From the NCBI GenBank assembly GCA_963676075.2, contig CAXXNZ010000031.1, positions 310,001 to 374,000 of the forward strand: 64,000 bases of DNA, in the 5' to 3' direction. Of this stretch, positions 35,586-44,063 are shown in pieces. The first letter of the stretch is position 1, and every line of letters starts with the position of its first letter. A program made the translations under genes and the position numbers. Under the pieces are notes generated by a model, which worked only from the letters and a program-made list of their open reading frames with translations, did not search any database and was not told the origin of the DNA. This stretch comes from JAHJQZ01 sp963676075 (GTDB taxonomy: Bacteria; Pseudomonadota; Alphaproteobacteria; Rhizobiales; Devosiaceae).

Positions 35586-36428
35586 TCAAGTGGACCAGAG
35601 GCGGGGCAGGGCGCGCCCGGCCGAGAGTTCGATCAGTATAGGCGTGACCAGACGCCTGAGCGCAAGCCCGGATGGAGCGAGAATCCGCACGATCAACCGT
35701 TCTCCGACAGCACTTGCCGCGGCGCGCGCGCCGTCCGGGATCAGGGAACGGACGGCCGCGAGCCGGTCCTCGGCATTTTCGGCGATATGGACCAGCGTGG
35801 CGAAGGCATTGTTGCCGCTGAGCAGCGACAGCGCGTCGCGTTCGAGATCGGAGGCCGAGAGCTTGTTGGCCTCGGCATGGATCAGCTTGCCACCACGCGA
35901 AATGCGCCACTGATCGTCGAGCAGCGCCGAGCGCGCCGCTTCGCCCATCGCCTCGCGCCCGAGCAGGACAGCTTCGAGCGCGGTTAGCGTCGCGCCTTCG
36001 CCGAGTTCGGCGTCGAGCCGCCGGCTGAGGCGCGACCGCTCGAACAGGATGGTTTCCTGCGGCAGCCAGTCGATATGGGCATCGGCACCGATGATCAGCT
36101 TGTTGTGGACTTCGGCGCTGCCACCGGCGGATTTGTAGATGCGTTCGCAGGCCGGCGTCGTGACCGACATCTCGGCGCCGGGCCCGGCTTCGATCGTCCA
36201 GTCGAACCGATCGCCGCCTGTCAGCCCGCCAGCTGTGTTGATCAGCACCGCTTCGAGCGCCGGCGAAGCCGAACGCGGCAGCCGGATCTTGGCCGCCCCT
36301 TCCTGATAGAGCTCCACCAACCGCGTGGTCTCTCCACGCAAACGCGCGACCACACGCCCCGAGCCTTCGGCGCGTTGCGGCCTTGTTGCCTTGTCTTCTC
36401 CGAGCGGAGCGGGCCCCTTTCCCGCCAT
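35586..36428 (-). CDS. ureD: Urease accessory protein UreD
   Basis: A 280-residue chaperone for nickel insertion. LINTAGGLTGGDRFDWTIE is the diagnostic motif, followed by ACERIYKSAGGSA and the internal LPQETILFERSRLSR. ATG 36428 is preferred because GGAGGG is 9 bp upstream; ATG 36452 (MTAGGNSN) is a second option. It follows urtE directly, so urea import and urease are probably one long transcript. Confidence 0.94.
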   Translation of the reverse strand: MAGKGPAPLGEDKATRPQRAEGSGRVVARLRGETTRLVELYQEGAAKIRLPRSASPALEAVLINTAGGLTGGDRFDWTIEAGPGAEMSVTTPACERIYKSAGGSAEVHNKLIIGADAHIDWLPQETILFERSRLSRRLDAELGEGATLTALEAVLLGREAMGEAARSALLDDQWRISRGGKLIHAEANKLSASDLERDALSLLSGNNAFATLVHIAENAEDRLAAVRSLIPDGARAAASAVGERLIVRILAPSGLALRRLVTPILIELSAGRALPRLWST

Positions 36429-36460
36429 GTTGCTATTCCCTCCAGCCGTCATTACGCGTC

Positions 36461-37165
36461 CTACACAGTCAAATGTTTCCGGATTTCCGGCCGGTCCAGG
36501 TCTTCGGCCGGCCCGGAATGAAGGATCTCCCCGCGATCCATGACATAGATGTGGTCGGCGAGCTCGCGGCAAAAGTCGAGATACTGCTCGACCAGAAGGA
36601 TTGTCATGTCCTTCTCGTCCCTGAGGAACTGCAGCGCCCGGCCGATGTCCTTGATGATCGAGGGCTGAATCCCTTCGGTCGGCTCGTCCAGCACCAGAAG
36701 TTGCGGCCCGGCAACCAGCGCCCGGCCGATGGCGAGCTGCTGTTGCTGGCCGCCCGAAAGGTCGCCCCCCCGGCGCGACAGCATCTGCTTGAGCACCGGG
36801 AACAGATCGAAAATGTACTCGGGTATCTTGCGCTTGCCGCGCGGCAGGCAGGCAAAGCCTGTCTCGAGATTTTCCCTGACCGTCAGCAGCGGAAAGATCT
36901 CGCGTCCCTGCGGCACATAGCCGATGCCGAGCTTGGCGCGGGCATAGGGCGGCAGCTTGCCGAGCGTGCTGGCATTGAACGAGATCGTGCCCGAGGTGAG
37001 GGAGTGGACGCCGACGATGGCGCGCAGCATCGACGATTTGCCGACGCCATTGCGGCCGAGCACGGCGGTGATCTTTTGCGGAGCCACCTCGATCGACACG
37101 CCACGCAATGCTTGGGCGGCGCCATAGTGCAGATCGATATCGGAGACGGTGAGGGCGCTGGTCAT
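36461..37165 (-). CDS. urtE: Urea ABC transporter ATP-binding protein UrtE
   Basis: A 234-residue LivF-type ATPase. Walker A GRNGVGKSS, signature LSGGQQQQLAIGRALV and Walker B LLVLDEPTEGIQPSII are present. The GIQPSII stretch is typical of UrtE. It starts 1 bp after urtD. Confidence 0.95.
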   Translation of the reverse strand: MTSALTVSDIDLHYGAAQALRGVSIEVAPQKITAVLGRNGVGKSSMLRAIVGVHSLTSGTISFNASTLGKLPPYARAKLGIGYVPQGREIFPLLTVRENLETGFACLPRGKRKIPEYIFDLFPVLKQMLSRRGGDLSGGQQQQLAIGRALVAGPQLLVLDEPTEGIQPSIIKDIGRALQFLRDEKDMTILLVEQYLDFCRELADHIYVMDRGEILHSGPAEDLDRPEIRKHLTV

Positions 37166-37166
37166 T

Positions 37167-37919
37167 TCATCTCCCCAGATAGCTTTCGATGACCTTGGGA
37201 TCGGCACTGACCTGGTCGAGTGAACCGGCAGCAAGCACAGAGCCTTCGGCCAGACAGGTCACATAACAGTCGAGGTCGCGGACAAAGCTCATGTCGTGTT
37301 CGACGACTACCACCGAGCGTGTCTTGGAAATCTCCTTGAGCAGCTTGGCCGTCTCCACGGTCTCCGCGTCGGTCATGCCGGCGACTGGTTCGTCGACCAG
37401 CAACAGCTTGGGGTCCTGTGCCAGCAGCATGCCGATTTCGAGCCACTGCTTTTGGCCGTGGCTGAGATTGGCGGCAAGCTCGTCGCGCCTCTCTGTCAGG
37501 CGGATGGTTTCGAGAATGTCCGCGATGCGGGCCTTGTCCTCATCCGAAGGCTGATAGAACAGCCCGGCGAACACGCCGCGCGGTTTCTTCAACGCGAGTG
37601 TGAGGTTGTCCCAGACCGTGTGGCTTTCGAACACCGTCGGCTTTTGAAACTTGCGGCCGATGCCCAGTTCGGCGATGTGGCTCTCGTCATGACGGGTCAG
37701 ATCGATGATGTCCTCGAACAGCACGTCGCCGTCGTCGGGCCGCGTCTTGCCGGTTATGATGTCCATCATCGTCGTCTTGCCGGCGCCGTTCGGTCCGATG
37801 ATCGCCTGCAGCTCCTGATGCTGGACGATCAGCGACAGGGCGTTGAGCGCCTTGAAGCCGTCGAAGCTCACCGAAACGCCGTCGAGATAGAGCAGGGTGC
37901 CGTCCTGTTTGTCGTTCAT
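37167..37919 (-). CDS. urtD: Urea ABC transporter ATP-binding protein UrtD
   Basis: A 250-residue LivG-type ATPase. Walker A GPNGAGKTT, and the UrtD-specific signature LSHGQKQWLEIGMLL in place of LSGGQ, with Walker B LLLVDEPVAGMTDAE. It pairs with UrtE on the UrtB/UrtC permeases. Confidence 0.95.
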   Translation of the reverse strand: MNDKQDGTLLYLDGVSVSFDGFKALNALSLIVQHQELQAIIGPNGAGKTTMMDIITGKTRPDDGDVLFEDIIDLTRHDESHIAELGIGRKFQKPTVFESHTVWDNLTLALKKPRGVFAGLFYQPSDEDKARIADILETIRLTERRDELAANLSHGQKQWLEIGMLLAQDPKLLLVDEPVAGMTDAETVETAKLLKEISKTRSVVVVEHDMSFVRDLDCYVTCLAEGSVLAAGSLDQVSADPKVIESYLGR

Positions 37920-37923
37920 TGCT

Positions 37924-39117
37924 CTACTCCGCCGGATTCGAGAATTCGGTTGCGGGTGGCTGGTCCTTCGGGTCGCCGGTCTTTGAGTTGCGTCCTTCCT
38001 CTTCCTTCACCGAGGCGCGGCTGAGGACCAGCGCATTCCAGCCGGCGACGACGGTGCCGACAATGCCCTTGGGCAGGAAGATGGTGACGAAAACGAACAG
38101 CCCGCCGAGAGCGAACAGCCAGAACTCGGGCAACAGACCTGTGAACCAGGACTTGCCGGCATTGACCAGGATCGCGCCGATGATCGGCCCGACCAGCGTC
38201 GCCCGCCCGCCGACGGCGGTCCAGATGACGATTTCGATCGAGTTTGCCGGCGAGAATTCGCCCGGATTGATGATGCCGACCTGCGGCACGTAGAGCGCTC
38301 CGGCAATGCCGGCGATCACCGCCGAGACGACGAAGGCGAACAGCTTGTAGTTGTCGGCGCGGTAGCCGAGAAACCGCGTCCGGCTTTCGGCGTCGCGGAT
38401 GGCGACCATGACCTGGCCGAGCTTGGATTTGACGATGCCCGCCGACACCAGAAACGCCAGCGCCAGAGCGATGGCCGAGGCCGAGAACAACGCCGCGCGC
38501 GTCTCCGGTGCCTGGATGTTGAAGCCGAGGATATCCTTGAAATCGGTCAAGCCATTGTTGCCGCCAAAGCCCATGTCGTTGCGGAAGAAGGCCAGCAGCA
38601 GGGCGTAGGTCATGGCCTGGGTGATGATCGACAGATAAACGCCGGTGACGCGGCTACGAAAGGCGAACCAGCCGAAAATGAAGGCCAGCAGGCCCGGCAC
38701 CAGAACCACCATGACCATGGCGAACCAGAACATGTCGAACCCGTTCCAGAACCACGGCAATTCCTTGTAGTTCAAAAAGACCATGAAGTCGGGCAGCACC
38801 GGATTGGCGTAAACGCCGCGGTCGCCGATCTGGCGCATCAGGTACATGCCCATGGCATAGCCCCCGAGCGCGAAGAAGGCCCCGTGCCCGAGCGACAGGA
38901 TGCCGGCGTATCCCCAGATCAGGTCGAGCGCCAAGGCCAGCATGGCATAGGTCAGGTACTTGCCGAACAGCGGCACGAAATGGTCGGGCAGATGAAGGGG
39001 CGATCCCGCCGGGAGCATCAGGTTGGAGATCGGCACCAGCGCCGCAATCGCCAGAAGAATGGCAATGACGATGATGGCCTTCTTGTCGAGGGCGCGAATG
39101 AGCCAGGCGGTAATCAT
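37924..39117 (-). CDS. urtC: Urea ABC transporter permease UrtC
   Basis: A 397-residue LivM-type permease with about ten membrane helices. LIWGYAGILSLGHGAFFALGGYAMG is the family core region, and FLGYRADNYKLFAFVVSA follows the coupling loop. ATG 39117 is chosen over an in-frame ATG at 39168 because the latter adds a polar stretch lying in the urtB-urtC spacer beside a palindrome. The hydrophilic C-terminal tail of about 30 residues is normal. Confidence 0.94.
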   Translation of the reverse strand: MITAWLIRALDKKAIIVIAILLAIAALVPISNLMLPAGSPLHLPDHFVPLFGKYLTYAMLALALDLIWGYAGILSLGHGAFFALGGYAMGMYLMRQIGDRGVYANPVLPDFMVFLNYKELPWFWNGFDMFWFAMVMVVLVPGLLAFIFGWFAFRSRVTGVYLSIITQAMTYALLLAFFRNDMGFGGNNGLTDFKDILGFNIQAPETRAALFSASAIALALAFLVSAGIVKSKLGQVMVAIRDAESRTRFLGYRADNYKLFAFVVSAVIAGIAGALYVPQVGIINPGEFSPANSIEIVIWTAVGGRATLVGPIIGAILVNAGKSWFTGLLPEFWLFALGGLFVFVTIFLPKGIVGTVVAGWNALVLSRASVKEEEGRNSKTGDPKDQPPATEFSNPAE

Positions 39118-39169
39118 ATGGTGGCGCTCCCGGTGTTCGAATTTTGCAGAAGGACGTGCCCCAGCCACA

Positions 39170-39199
39170 CCGTCATTCCCGCTTTTGCGGGAATGACGG
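39170..39199. repeat. REP-like perfect palindrome
   Basis: CCGTCATTCCCGC (39170-39182) and GCGGGAATGACGG (39187-39199) are perfect 13-bp arms around TTTT. An outer pair, GCCCCA (39158) and TGGGGC (39206), extends the fold. The CGTCATTCCCGC...GCGGGAATGACG core is a widespread dispersed bacterial palindrome. It sits between urtB and urtC and could stabilise or trim the mRNA. Confidence 0.8.
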
Positions 39200-39238
39200 A
39201 GCGAGATGGGGCAAAGGCCATTGGAAACAACAGCGCAC

Positions 39239-40861
39239 TCATTGCTCCACCGCCCGTCCCTTGAGCGCGAACAGGCCCCGTGGCCGGCGCTGGATAAACA
39301 GGATGATGAACACCAGGATCAGGATCTTGGCGAGCACGGCCCCGGCATAGGGCTCGAGGAACTTGTTGGCGATGCCGAGCGTCATGGCGCCAACCAGCGT
39401 GCCCCAAAGATTGCCGACCCCGCCGAAGACCACGACCATGAAGCTGTCGATGATGTAGGATTGGCCGAGGTTCGGGCTGACATTGTCGATCTGGGACAAA
39501 GCTACGCCAGCGATGCCGGCGATGCCCGAGCCGAGCCCGAAGGTGAGGGCGTCGACATAAGGGGTGCGGATGCCCATGGACGATGCCATGCGACGGTTCT
39601 GCGTCACCGCGCGCATCTGCAGCCCCAATGGCGTGCGGTTGAGCACCAGCAGCAGGATGCCGAAGACTACGAGCGCGAAGACCACGATCCACATGCGGTT
39701 CCAGGTGATGGACAGCCCATAAAGATCGAAAGCCCCCGACATCCAGCTCGGATTGCCGACTTCGCGGTTGTTGGGTCCGAAAATGCTGCGCACCGCCTGT
39801 TGCAGGATGAGGCTCAGCCCCCAGGTCGCCAGCAGCGTTTCGAGCGGGCGCCCGTAAAGGAAGCGGATAACGCCGCGCTCGATGGCGATGCCGACGCCGC
39901 CGGCAACGACAAAGGCCAGGGGCAGGGCGATGATCAGCGAGTAGTCGAACAGGCCGGGGAAATAGTTGCGGATCACCTCCTGCACGACGAAGGTCGTATA
40001 GGCGCCGAGCATGACGATCTCGCCATGCGCCATGTTGATCACGCCCATGACGCCGAAGGTGATGGCAAGCCCGATGGCGGCCAGCAGCAACACCGATCCG
40101 AGCGACAGCCCGTACCAGATGTTCTGCACTGCGTTCCAGACGGCCAGCGATCCTTCGATATCGGAAATGGCCTCGTCGATGGCAGGCTTCAGAGTGTCGT
40201 CTGCGTTCTCCCGGGCGCCGATCAGCATGACCATGGCATCCTGATCGCCCTTGGCTGCCAGCGTGGCGATCGCGGCCTGCTTTTCATCAAGCGAGAAATC
40301 GTTGTTGAGAACGATGGCGGCGCGCGCCTGTTCGAGGATCTTCATGACCCCGGAATCGGTTTCGGCGCCGATCGCGGTGTCGATCAGTTCGAGCGAATCC
40401 TTGTCGGCGTTTTTCAGCACGGACTCGGCGGCTTCGCGACGCGTCGCGGCATCCGGACTCATCAGGGTCAATTGGCCAAGCGCCGTACGGATGGCGCGTC
40501 TCAGGCTGTTGTTGACCTTGATCTTGTCGGCCTCGCGCCGCCCGATCTTGCCGAGAGCTTCGCCGGTTAAGGGATCAGAAATCTTGTACTCGCGACCCTC
40601 CTTGATGGCGATGACGATCGCGTTGTCGGCTTTGTTGACGTAAAGATCGCCCTCGGAAAGCGCCTCGAGCAAAGGCACCAGCGCGGTATTGCCTGTGGCG
40701 GCCAGACCGGCGACCACCGTCTCGCGGTCGGAATAGGAACCGTCCGGCAGCTTGGCAATGAGAGCTGTTGTATCGGCGGAGAGTTCCTCGGCGATGGTTG
40801 CGGCGGGCGCCAGGCCAAGGATCAGCACCAGAGCAATCAGCAGATGTGTGAGGGCGGGCAT
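39239..40861 (-). CDS. urtB: Urea ABC transporter permease UrtB
   Basis: A 540-residue LivH-type permease with a signal sequence and a periplasmic helical domain (about residues 25-215) ahead of the membrane domain that begins near NIWYGLSLGSVLLLAAIGLA. The long N-terminal domain is characteristic of UrtB and separates it from LivH. ITFGVMGVINMAHGEIVMLGA is the permease core. It follows urtA by about 94 bp. Confidence 0.95.
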   Translation of the reverse strand: MPALTHLLIALVLILGLAPAATIAEELSADTTALIAKLPDGSYSDRETVVAGLAATGNTALVPLLEALSEGDLYVNKADNAIVIAIKEGREYKISDPLTGEALGKIGRREADKIKVNNSLRRAIRTALGQLTLMSPDAATRREAAESVLKNADKDSLELIDTAIGAETDSGVMKILEQARAAIVLNNDFSLDEKQAAIATLAAKGDQDAMVMLIGARENADDTLKPAIDEAISDIEGSLAVWNAVQNIWYGLSLGSVLLLAAIGLAITFGVMGVINMAHGEIVMLGAYTTFVVQEVIRNYFPGLFDYSLIIALPLAFVVAGGVGIAIERGVIRFLYGRPLETLLATWGLSLILQQAVRSIFGPNNREVGNPSWMSGAFDLYGLSITWNRMWIVVFALVVFGILLLVLNRTPLGLQMRAVTQNRRMASSMGIRTPYVDALTFGLGSGIAGIAGVALSQIDNVSPNLGQSYIIDSFMVVVFGGVGNLWGTLVGAMTLGIANKFLEPYAGAVLAKILILVFIILFIQRRPRGLFALKGRAVEQ

Positions 40862-40955
40862 CAGTCTCTCGCGTTAGGGTTCGGCTGATGGATTTCCTGG
40901 ACGTGGAGGCGGCGCACCGCCTCCACGCGATCAGGTCAGGAACAGGAGGGACGGA

Positions 40956-42248
40956 TTATTCCGAACCGCCGCAGGTTCCGGTCTCGACATTGAAGTTGCC
41001 GCAGCTGAGCGGTGCGCGCCAATCGGAGATCAGCACCTTCGAGTCGGGCAGGAAGTCGGACCATGCGTCGCCGGGGACGAGGCCGGAGGTCTCGGACACG
41101 ACCTCGAACTGACCGTCGTCCTGGATTTCACCGATCAGCACGGGCTTGGTGATGTGGTGGTTCGGCATCATCGCCGACAGGCCGCCGGTCAGGTTCGGCA
41201 CGGCGATGCCGGGCAGAGCGTCGATGACGGCGTCGGAATCGGTGGTGCCAGCTGCTTCGACGGCCTTCACCCACATGTTGAAGCCGATATAGTGGGCTTC
41301 CATCGGGTCGTTGGTGACGCGGTTGTCGTCGCCGATGAAGGCATGCCAGGCGTCGATGAAGTCGTAATTGGCGTCGGTATCGACGGACTGGAAGTAGTTC
41401 CAGGCGGCCAGGTGCCCAACGAGCGGTTCGGTATCGAGGCCGGCGAGTTCTTCTTCACCGACCGAGAAGGCGACGACCGGAATGTCTTCGGCCGAAATGC
41501 CCTGATTGCCCAGTTCCTTGTAGAACGGCACGTTGGCGTCGCCGTTGATGGTCGAGACCACGGCGGTTTTCTTGCCGGCGGAACCGAAGGCCTTGATGTC
41601 GGAGACGATCGTCTGCCAGTCCGAGTGCCCGAACGGCGTGTAGTTGATCATGATGTCTTCGGCGGCGACCCCCTTGTCGAGCAGGTACTGCTCGAGGATC
41701 TTGTTGGTCGTGCGCGGATAGACATAGTCGGTGCCGGCCAGAACCCAGCGCTCGACGCCTTCCTCGTTCATTAGGTAGTCGACGGCGGGGATGGCCTGCT
41801 GGTTCGGAGCGGCGCCGGTGTAGAACACGTTGCGCTCGGATTCCTCACCCTCGTACTGGACGGGGTAGAACAGGATGGAATCGAGTTCCTTGAACACCGG
41901 CAGCACGGATTTGCGCGAGACCGACGTCCAGCAGCCGAACACGGCGGCGACATCGTTGACCGAAATCAGCTCGCGCGCCTTTTCGGCGAACAGCGGCCAG
42001 TCAGAGGCAGGATCGACGACGACGGGCTCGAGCTTCTTGCCGAGGACGCCACCCTTCTTGTTCTGCTCGTCGATCAGGAACAGCATCGTGTCCTTGAGGG
42101 TCGTTTCGGAAATCGCCATGGTTCCCGACAGGGAGTGTAGAATACCCACCTTGATGGTGTCGTCTGCGGCGTGTGCCAGACCAGCGAATCCGGTCGTCAG
42201 CATCAGCCCCAGGCCGATCCCCGCGAGAGTCTTCTTGGCGTCTGTCAT
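40956..42248 (-). CDS. urtA: Urea ABC transporter substrate-binding protein UrtA
   Basis: A 430-residue periplasmic binding protein of the Leu/Ile/Val-type fold. The signal peptide cleaves near residue 27 (GLAHA before ADDTIK); KVGILHSLSGTMAISETTLKD and FGCWTSVSRKSVLPVFKE are characteristic of UrtA. ATG 42248 follows GGAGGA; an open frame to 42314 crosses the predicted sigma-54 promoter and is unlikely to be coding. It is first of urtABCDE-ureDAB-x-ureC. Confidence 0.96.
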   Translation of the reverse strand: MTDAKKTLAGIGLGLMLTTGFAGLAHAADDTIKVGILHSLSGTMAISETTLKDTMLFLIDEQNKKGGVLGKKLEPVVVDPASDWPLFAEKARELISVNDVAAVFGCWTSVSRKSVLPVFKELDSILFYPVQYEGEESERNVFYTGAAPNQQAIPAVDYLMNEEGVERWVLAGTDYVYPRTTNKILEQYLLDKGVAAEDIMINYTPFGHSDWQTIVSDIKAFGSAGKKTAVVSTINGDANVPFYKELGNQGISAEDIPVVAFSVGEEELAGLDTEPLVGHLAAWNYFQSVDTDANYDFIDAWHAFIGDDNRVTNDPMEAHYIGFNMWVKAVEAAGTTDSDAVIDALPGIAVPNLTGGLSAMMPNHHITKPVLIGEIQDDGQFEVVSETSGLVPGDAWSDFLPDSKVLISDWRAPLSCGNFNVETGTCGGSE

Positions 42249-42287
42249 GTTGTCCTCCGACAGTGGTTGTTTGCACCGCAGAGTTTT

Positions 42288-42303
42288 TGCAAGGGGCGTG
42301 CCA
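42288..42303 (-). promoter_or_regulatory. Sigma-54 promoter for the urea operon
   Basis: On the minus strand the sequence TGGCACGCCCCTTGCA matches the sigma-54 -24/-12 consensus (TGGCACG-N4-TTGCA) without mismatch. It lies 40 bp upstream of the urtA ATG, leaving room for a short leader with the GGAGGA ribosome site. It implies activation by an enhancer-binding protein such as NtrC. Confidence 0.8.
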
Positions 42304-42418
42304 GCCGTTAACAAAGCCTGAAAATCCCGGATTCGGCTCGTTTGAGCGCGTTATGAGTTGAATCGAACGGCATCGGACACGGTGTCTGCCGCTTCACTGG
42401 GCAGGGCGCGCAAAGACT

Positions 42419-42433
42419 GCACAAAAACTGTGC
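42419..42433. promoter_or_regulatory. Putative NtrC enhancer site
   Basis: GCACAAAAACTGTGC fits the NtrC half-site arrangement GCAC-N7-GTGC and is flanked by T on both sides. It lies about 120 bp upstream of the sigma-54 promoter, a normal enhancer distance. It is also near ald, which is transcribed the same way but lies further upstream. Confidence 0.55.
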
Positions 42434-42488
42434 TATATTCGTGTTTGCCTATGTTAAGAGCAAGTATTCCTGCCAAATCACATTTGAG

Positions 42489-42620
42489 CGGGGGAGGCGA
42501 AATGTCTACTCGCCCGGAGCATTTGCCGGACTATTCTTCGCCCACCGAAGTTTGCTTCGGCAGAGGTTGTTTGCACCACAATCCTCGACCCCGCTCCTTG
42601 CAAAAGGAGCGGGGTTCTGT
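42489..42620 (+). other. Ribosome site, short ORF start and two hairpins in the urtA-ald spacer
   Basis: The 561-bp space 42249-42809 holds the urtA promoter elements, this block and the ald terminator. Here GGGGAGG is followed 5 bp later by ATG 42502, opening MSTRPEHLPDYSSPTEV, which resembles the first residues of TIGR04255-type proteins before similarity is lost. Two perfect hairpins follow: CCGAAG/CTTCGG (42545-42560) and the 11-bp CCCCGCTCCTT/AAGGAGCGGGG (42589-42614). It may be a gene remnant, a leader ORF or a small RNA with a weak terminator. The continuation of the frame to 42846 runs antisense into ald and is not believed. Confidence 0.35.
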
Positions 42621-42730
42621 GTGCCCGCCATTCCCCCGCAAAAGAAACCCCGAAGTTAGTTTTAGTGACACTTTCCGTTGTGATGGCGTCCTCGACATGA
42701 TCCCTGGCAGATCAGCCAATGCCCTGAACG

Positions 42731-42765
42731 AAAAACCCCCATGTCCTGGTTGGGGCGTGGGGGTT
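42731..42765 (-). terminator. Intrinsic terminator of ald
   Basis: On the minus strand AACCCCCA (42765-42758) pairs with TGGGGGTT (42741-42734) across a 16-base loop and is followed by a T run (complement of the A tract at 42731-42735). It lies 45 bp beyond the ald stop. Confidence 0.65.
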
Positions 42766-42809
42766 CTGTCGGATCGGCTCGGTGCCGTTCCCGGCGCGGT
42801 GCTGTCGCC

Positions 42810-43925
42810 TCAGGCGATGGCGGTCTCCGCCGGAACGTACGTGTAGTTGAGATCTTCGGCGACGGCCTTGTAGGTGACGGCGCCGTTGCAAACGTTGAGC
42901 CCGGCCAGAAGGTGCGGATCGGTGGCAAGCGCCGCCTTCCAGCCCATGTCGGCGATCTTGATGGCGAAGGGCAGGGTGACGTTGTTGAGCGCGTAGGTCG
43001 AGGTGCGGGCGACGGCGCCCGGCATGTTGGCGACGCAATAGTGAACGATATCCTCGACCACGTAGGTCGGCTCGGCATGAGTGGTGGCGTGCGATGTCTC
43101 GAAGCACCCGCCCTGGTCGATGGCAACGTCGACCAGTACCGCGCCGGGTTTCATCGTCTTGAGCTGGGCCTTGGAGACGAGCTTGGGTGCTGCCGCGCCG
43201 GGTACCAGCACCGCGCCGACGACGAGGTCGGCCTCGGCGATGTGCTCGGCAATGACCGCCTTGGTGGCGAACAGGACCTTGGCGCTGGCCTCGAAATGAT
43301 TGGACAGGCGTTCGAGCTGCGCCGGGTTCTTGTCGAGGATGGTGACATCGGCATGAAGTCCGACCGCCATCTGTGCGGCGTTGAAGCCGACGACGCCGCC
43401 GCCGATGATGACGACCTTGCCCGGATGGACGCCGGGAACGCCGCCGAGCAGCACGCCGCGGCCGCCATGGGCCTTCTCAAGCGCGCTCGCGCCGGCCTGG
43501 ATCGACATGCGGCCCGCCACCTGGCTCATCGGCTTCAGAAGCGGCAGCCCGCCCGACGCATCGGTGACGGTCTCATAGGCGATGCACACGGCCTTGGACG
43601 CCACTAGGTCCTTGGTCTGCTCGGGATCGGGCGCCAGATGCAGGTAGGTGTAAAGGATCTGGCCGGGCTTGAGCATGGCGCGTTCGATCGCCTGCGGTTC
43701 CTTGACCTTGACGATCATCTCGGCGGTCTCGAACACGCTGGCTGCATCCGCGGCAATCTCGGCGCCTGCGCTGAGATAGGCTTCATCAGATGCACCAATG
43801 CCGGCGCCGGCATTTGTCTCGACCAGGATGGAATGGCCATGGGCCTTGAGTTCGGCGACGCTTTCGGGCGTCAGGCCAACACGATACTCGTGATTCTTGA
43901 TTTCCTTCGGAACACCTACGCGCAT
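42810..43925 (-). CDS. ald: Alanine dehydrogenase
   Basis: A 371-residue NAD-dependent enzyme for alanine to pyruvate and ammonia. MRVGVPKEIKNHEYRVGLTP is the family start with the substrate Arg, KVVIIGGGVVGFNAAQMAVG is the nucleotide-binding Rossmann motif, and IDQGGCFETS with VANMPGAVARTSTYALNN lines the active site. ATG 43925 follows AAGGAG; an in-frame ATG at 43943 is less well placed. A divergent Lrp-type gene suggests local control. Confidence 0.96.
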   Translation of the reverse strand: MRVGVPKEIKNHEYRVGLTPESVAELKAHGHSILVETNAGAGIGASDEAYLSAGAEIAADAASVFETAEMIVKVKEPQAIERAMLKPGQILYTYLHLAPDPEQTKDLVASKAVCIAYETVTDASGGLPLLKPMSQVAGRMSIQAGASALEKAHGGRGVLLGGVPGVHPGKVVIIGGGVVGFNAAQMAVGLHADVTILDKNPAQLERLSNHFEASAKVLFATKAVIAEHIAEADLVVGAVLVPGAAAPKLVSKAQLKTMKPGAVLVDVAIDQGGCFETSHATTHAEPTYVVEDIVHYCVANMPGAVARTSTYALNNVTLPFAIKIADMGWKAALATDPHLLAGLNVCNGAVTYKAVAEDLNYTYVPAETAIA

Positions 43926-43989
43926 GCCACGATCTCCTTGCACCGTGAAGAAACGACATCTGAAACCATCTCACGAAATCGCCGGATAA

Positions 43990-44030
43990 ATGTTGCATTT
44001 CGATGGATTTTTGCATGATGTTTGCAACAT
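43990..44030. promoter_or_regulatory. Inverted repeat in the ald / Lrp intergenic region
   Basis: ATGTTGCA (43990-43997) and TGCAACAT (44023-44030) are exact inverted copies with centres 33 bp apart, about three helical turns, in an A/T-rich divergent space; an additional TTGCATGATG lies between them. This fits cooperative binding by an Lrp/AsnC octamer controlling ald. Confidence 0.5.
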
Positions 44031-44063
44031 CGTTGCGCACTGTCAGTAAATTGCGAGGAAATT

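Noticed and set aside
42358..42846. Plus-strand ORF of 162 codons in the urtA-ald spacer as a whole gene
   Set aside because: It passes through two hairpins and the ald terminator and ends antisense to ald. Only its internal start at 42502 is of interest.
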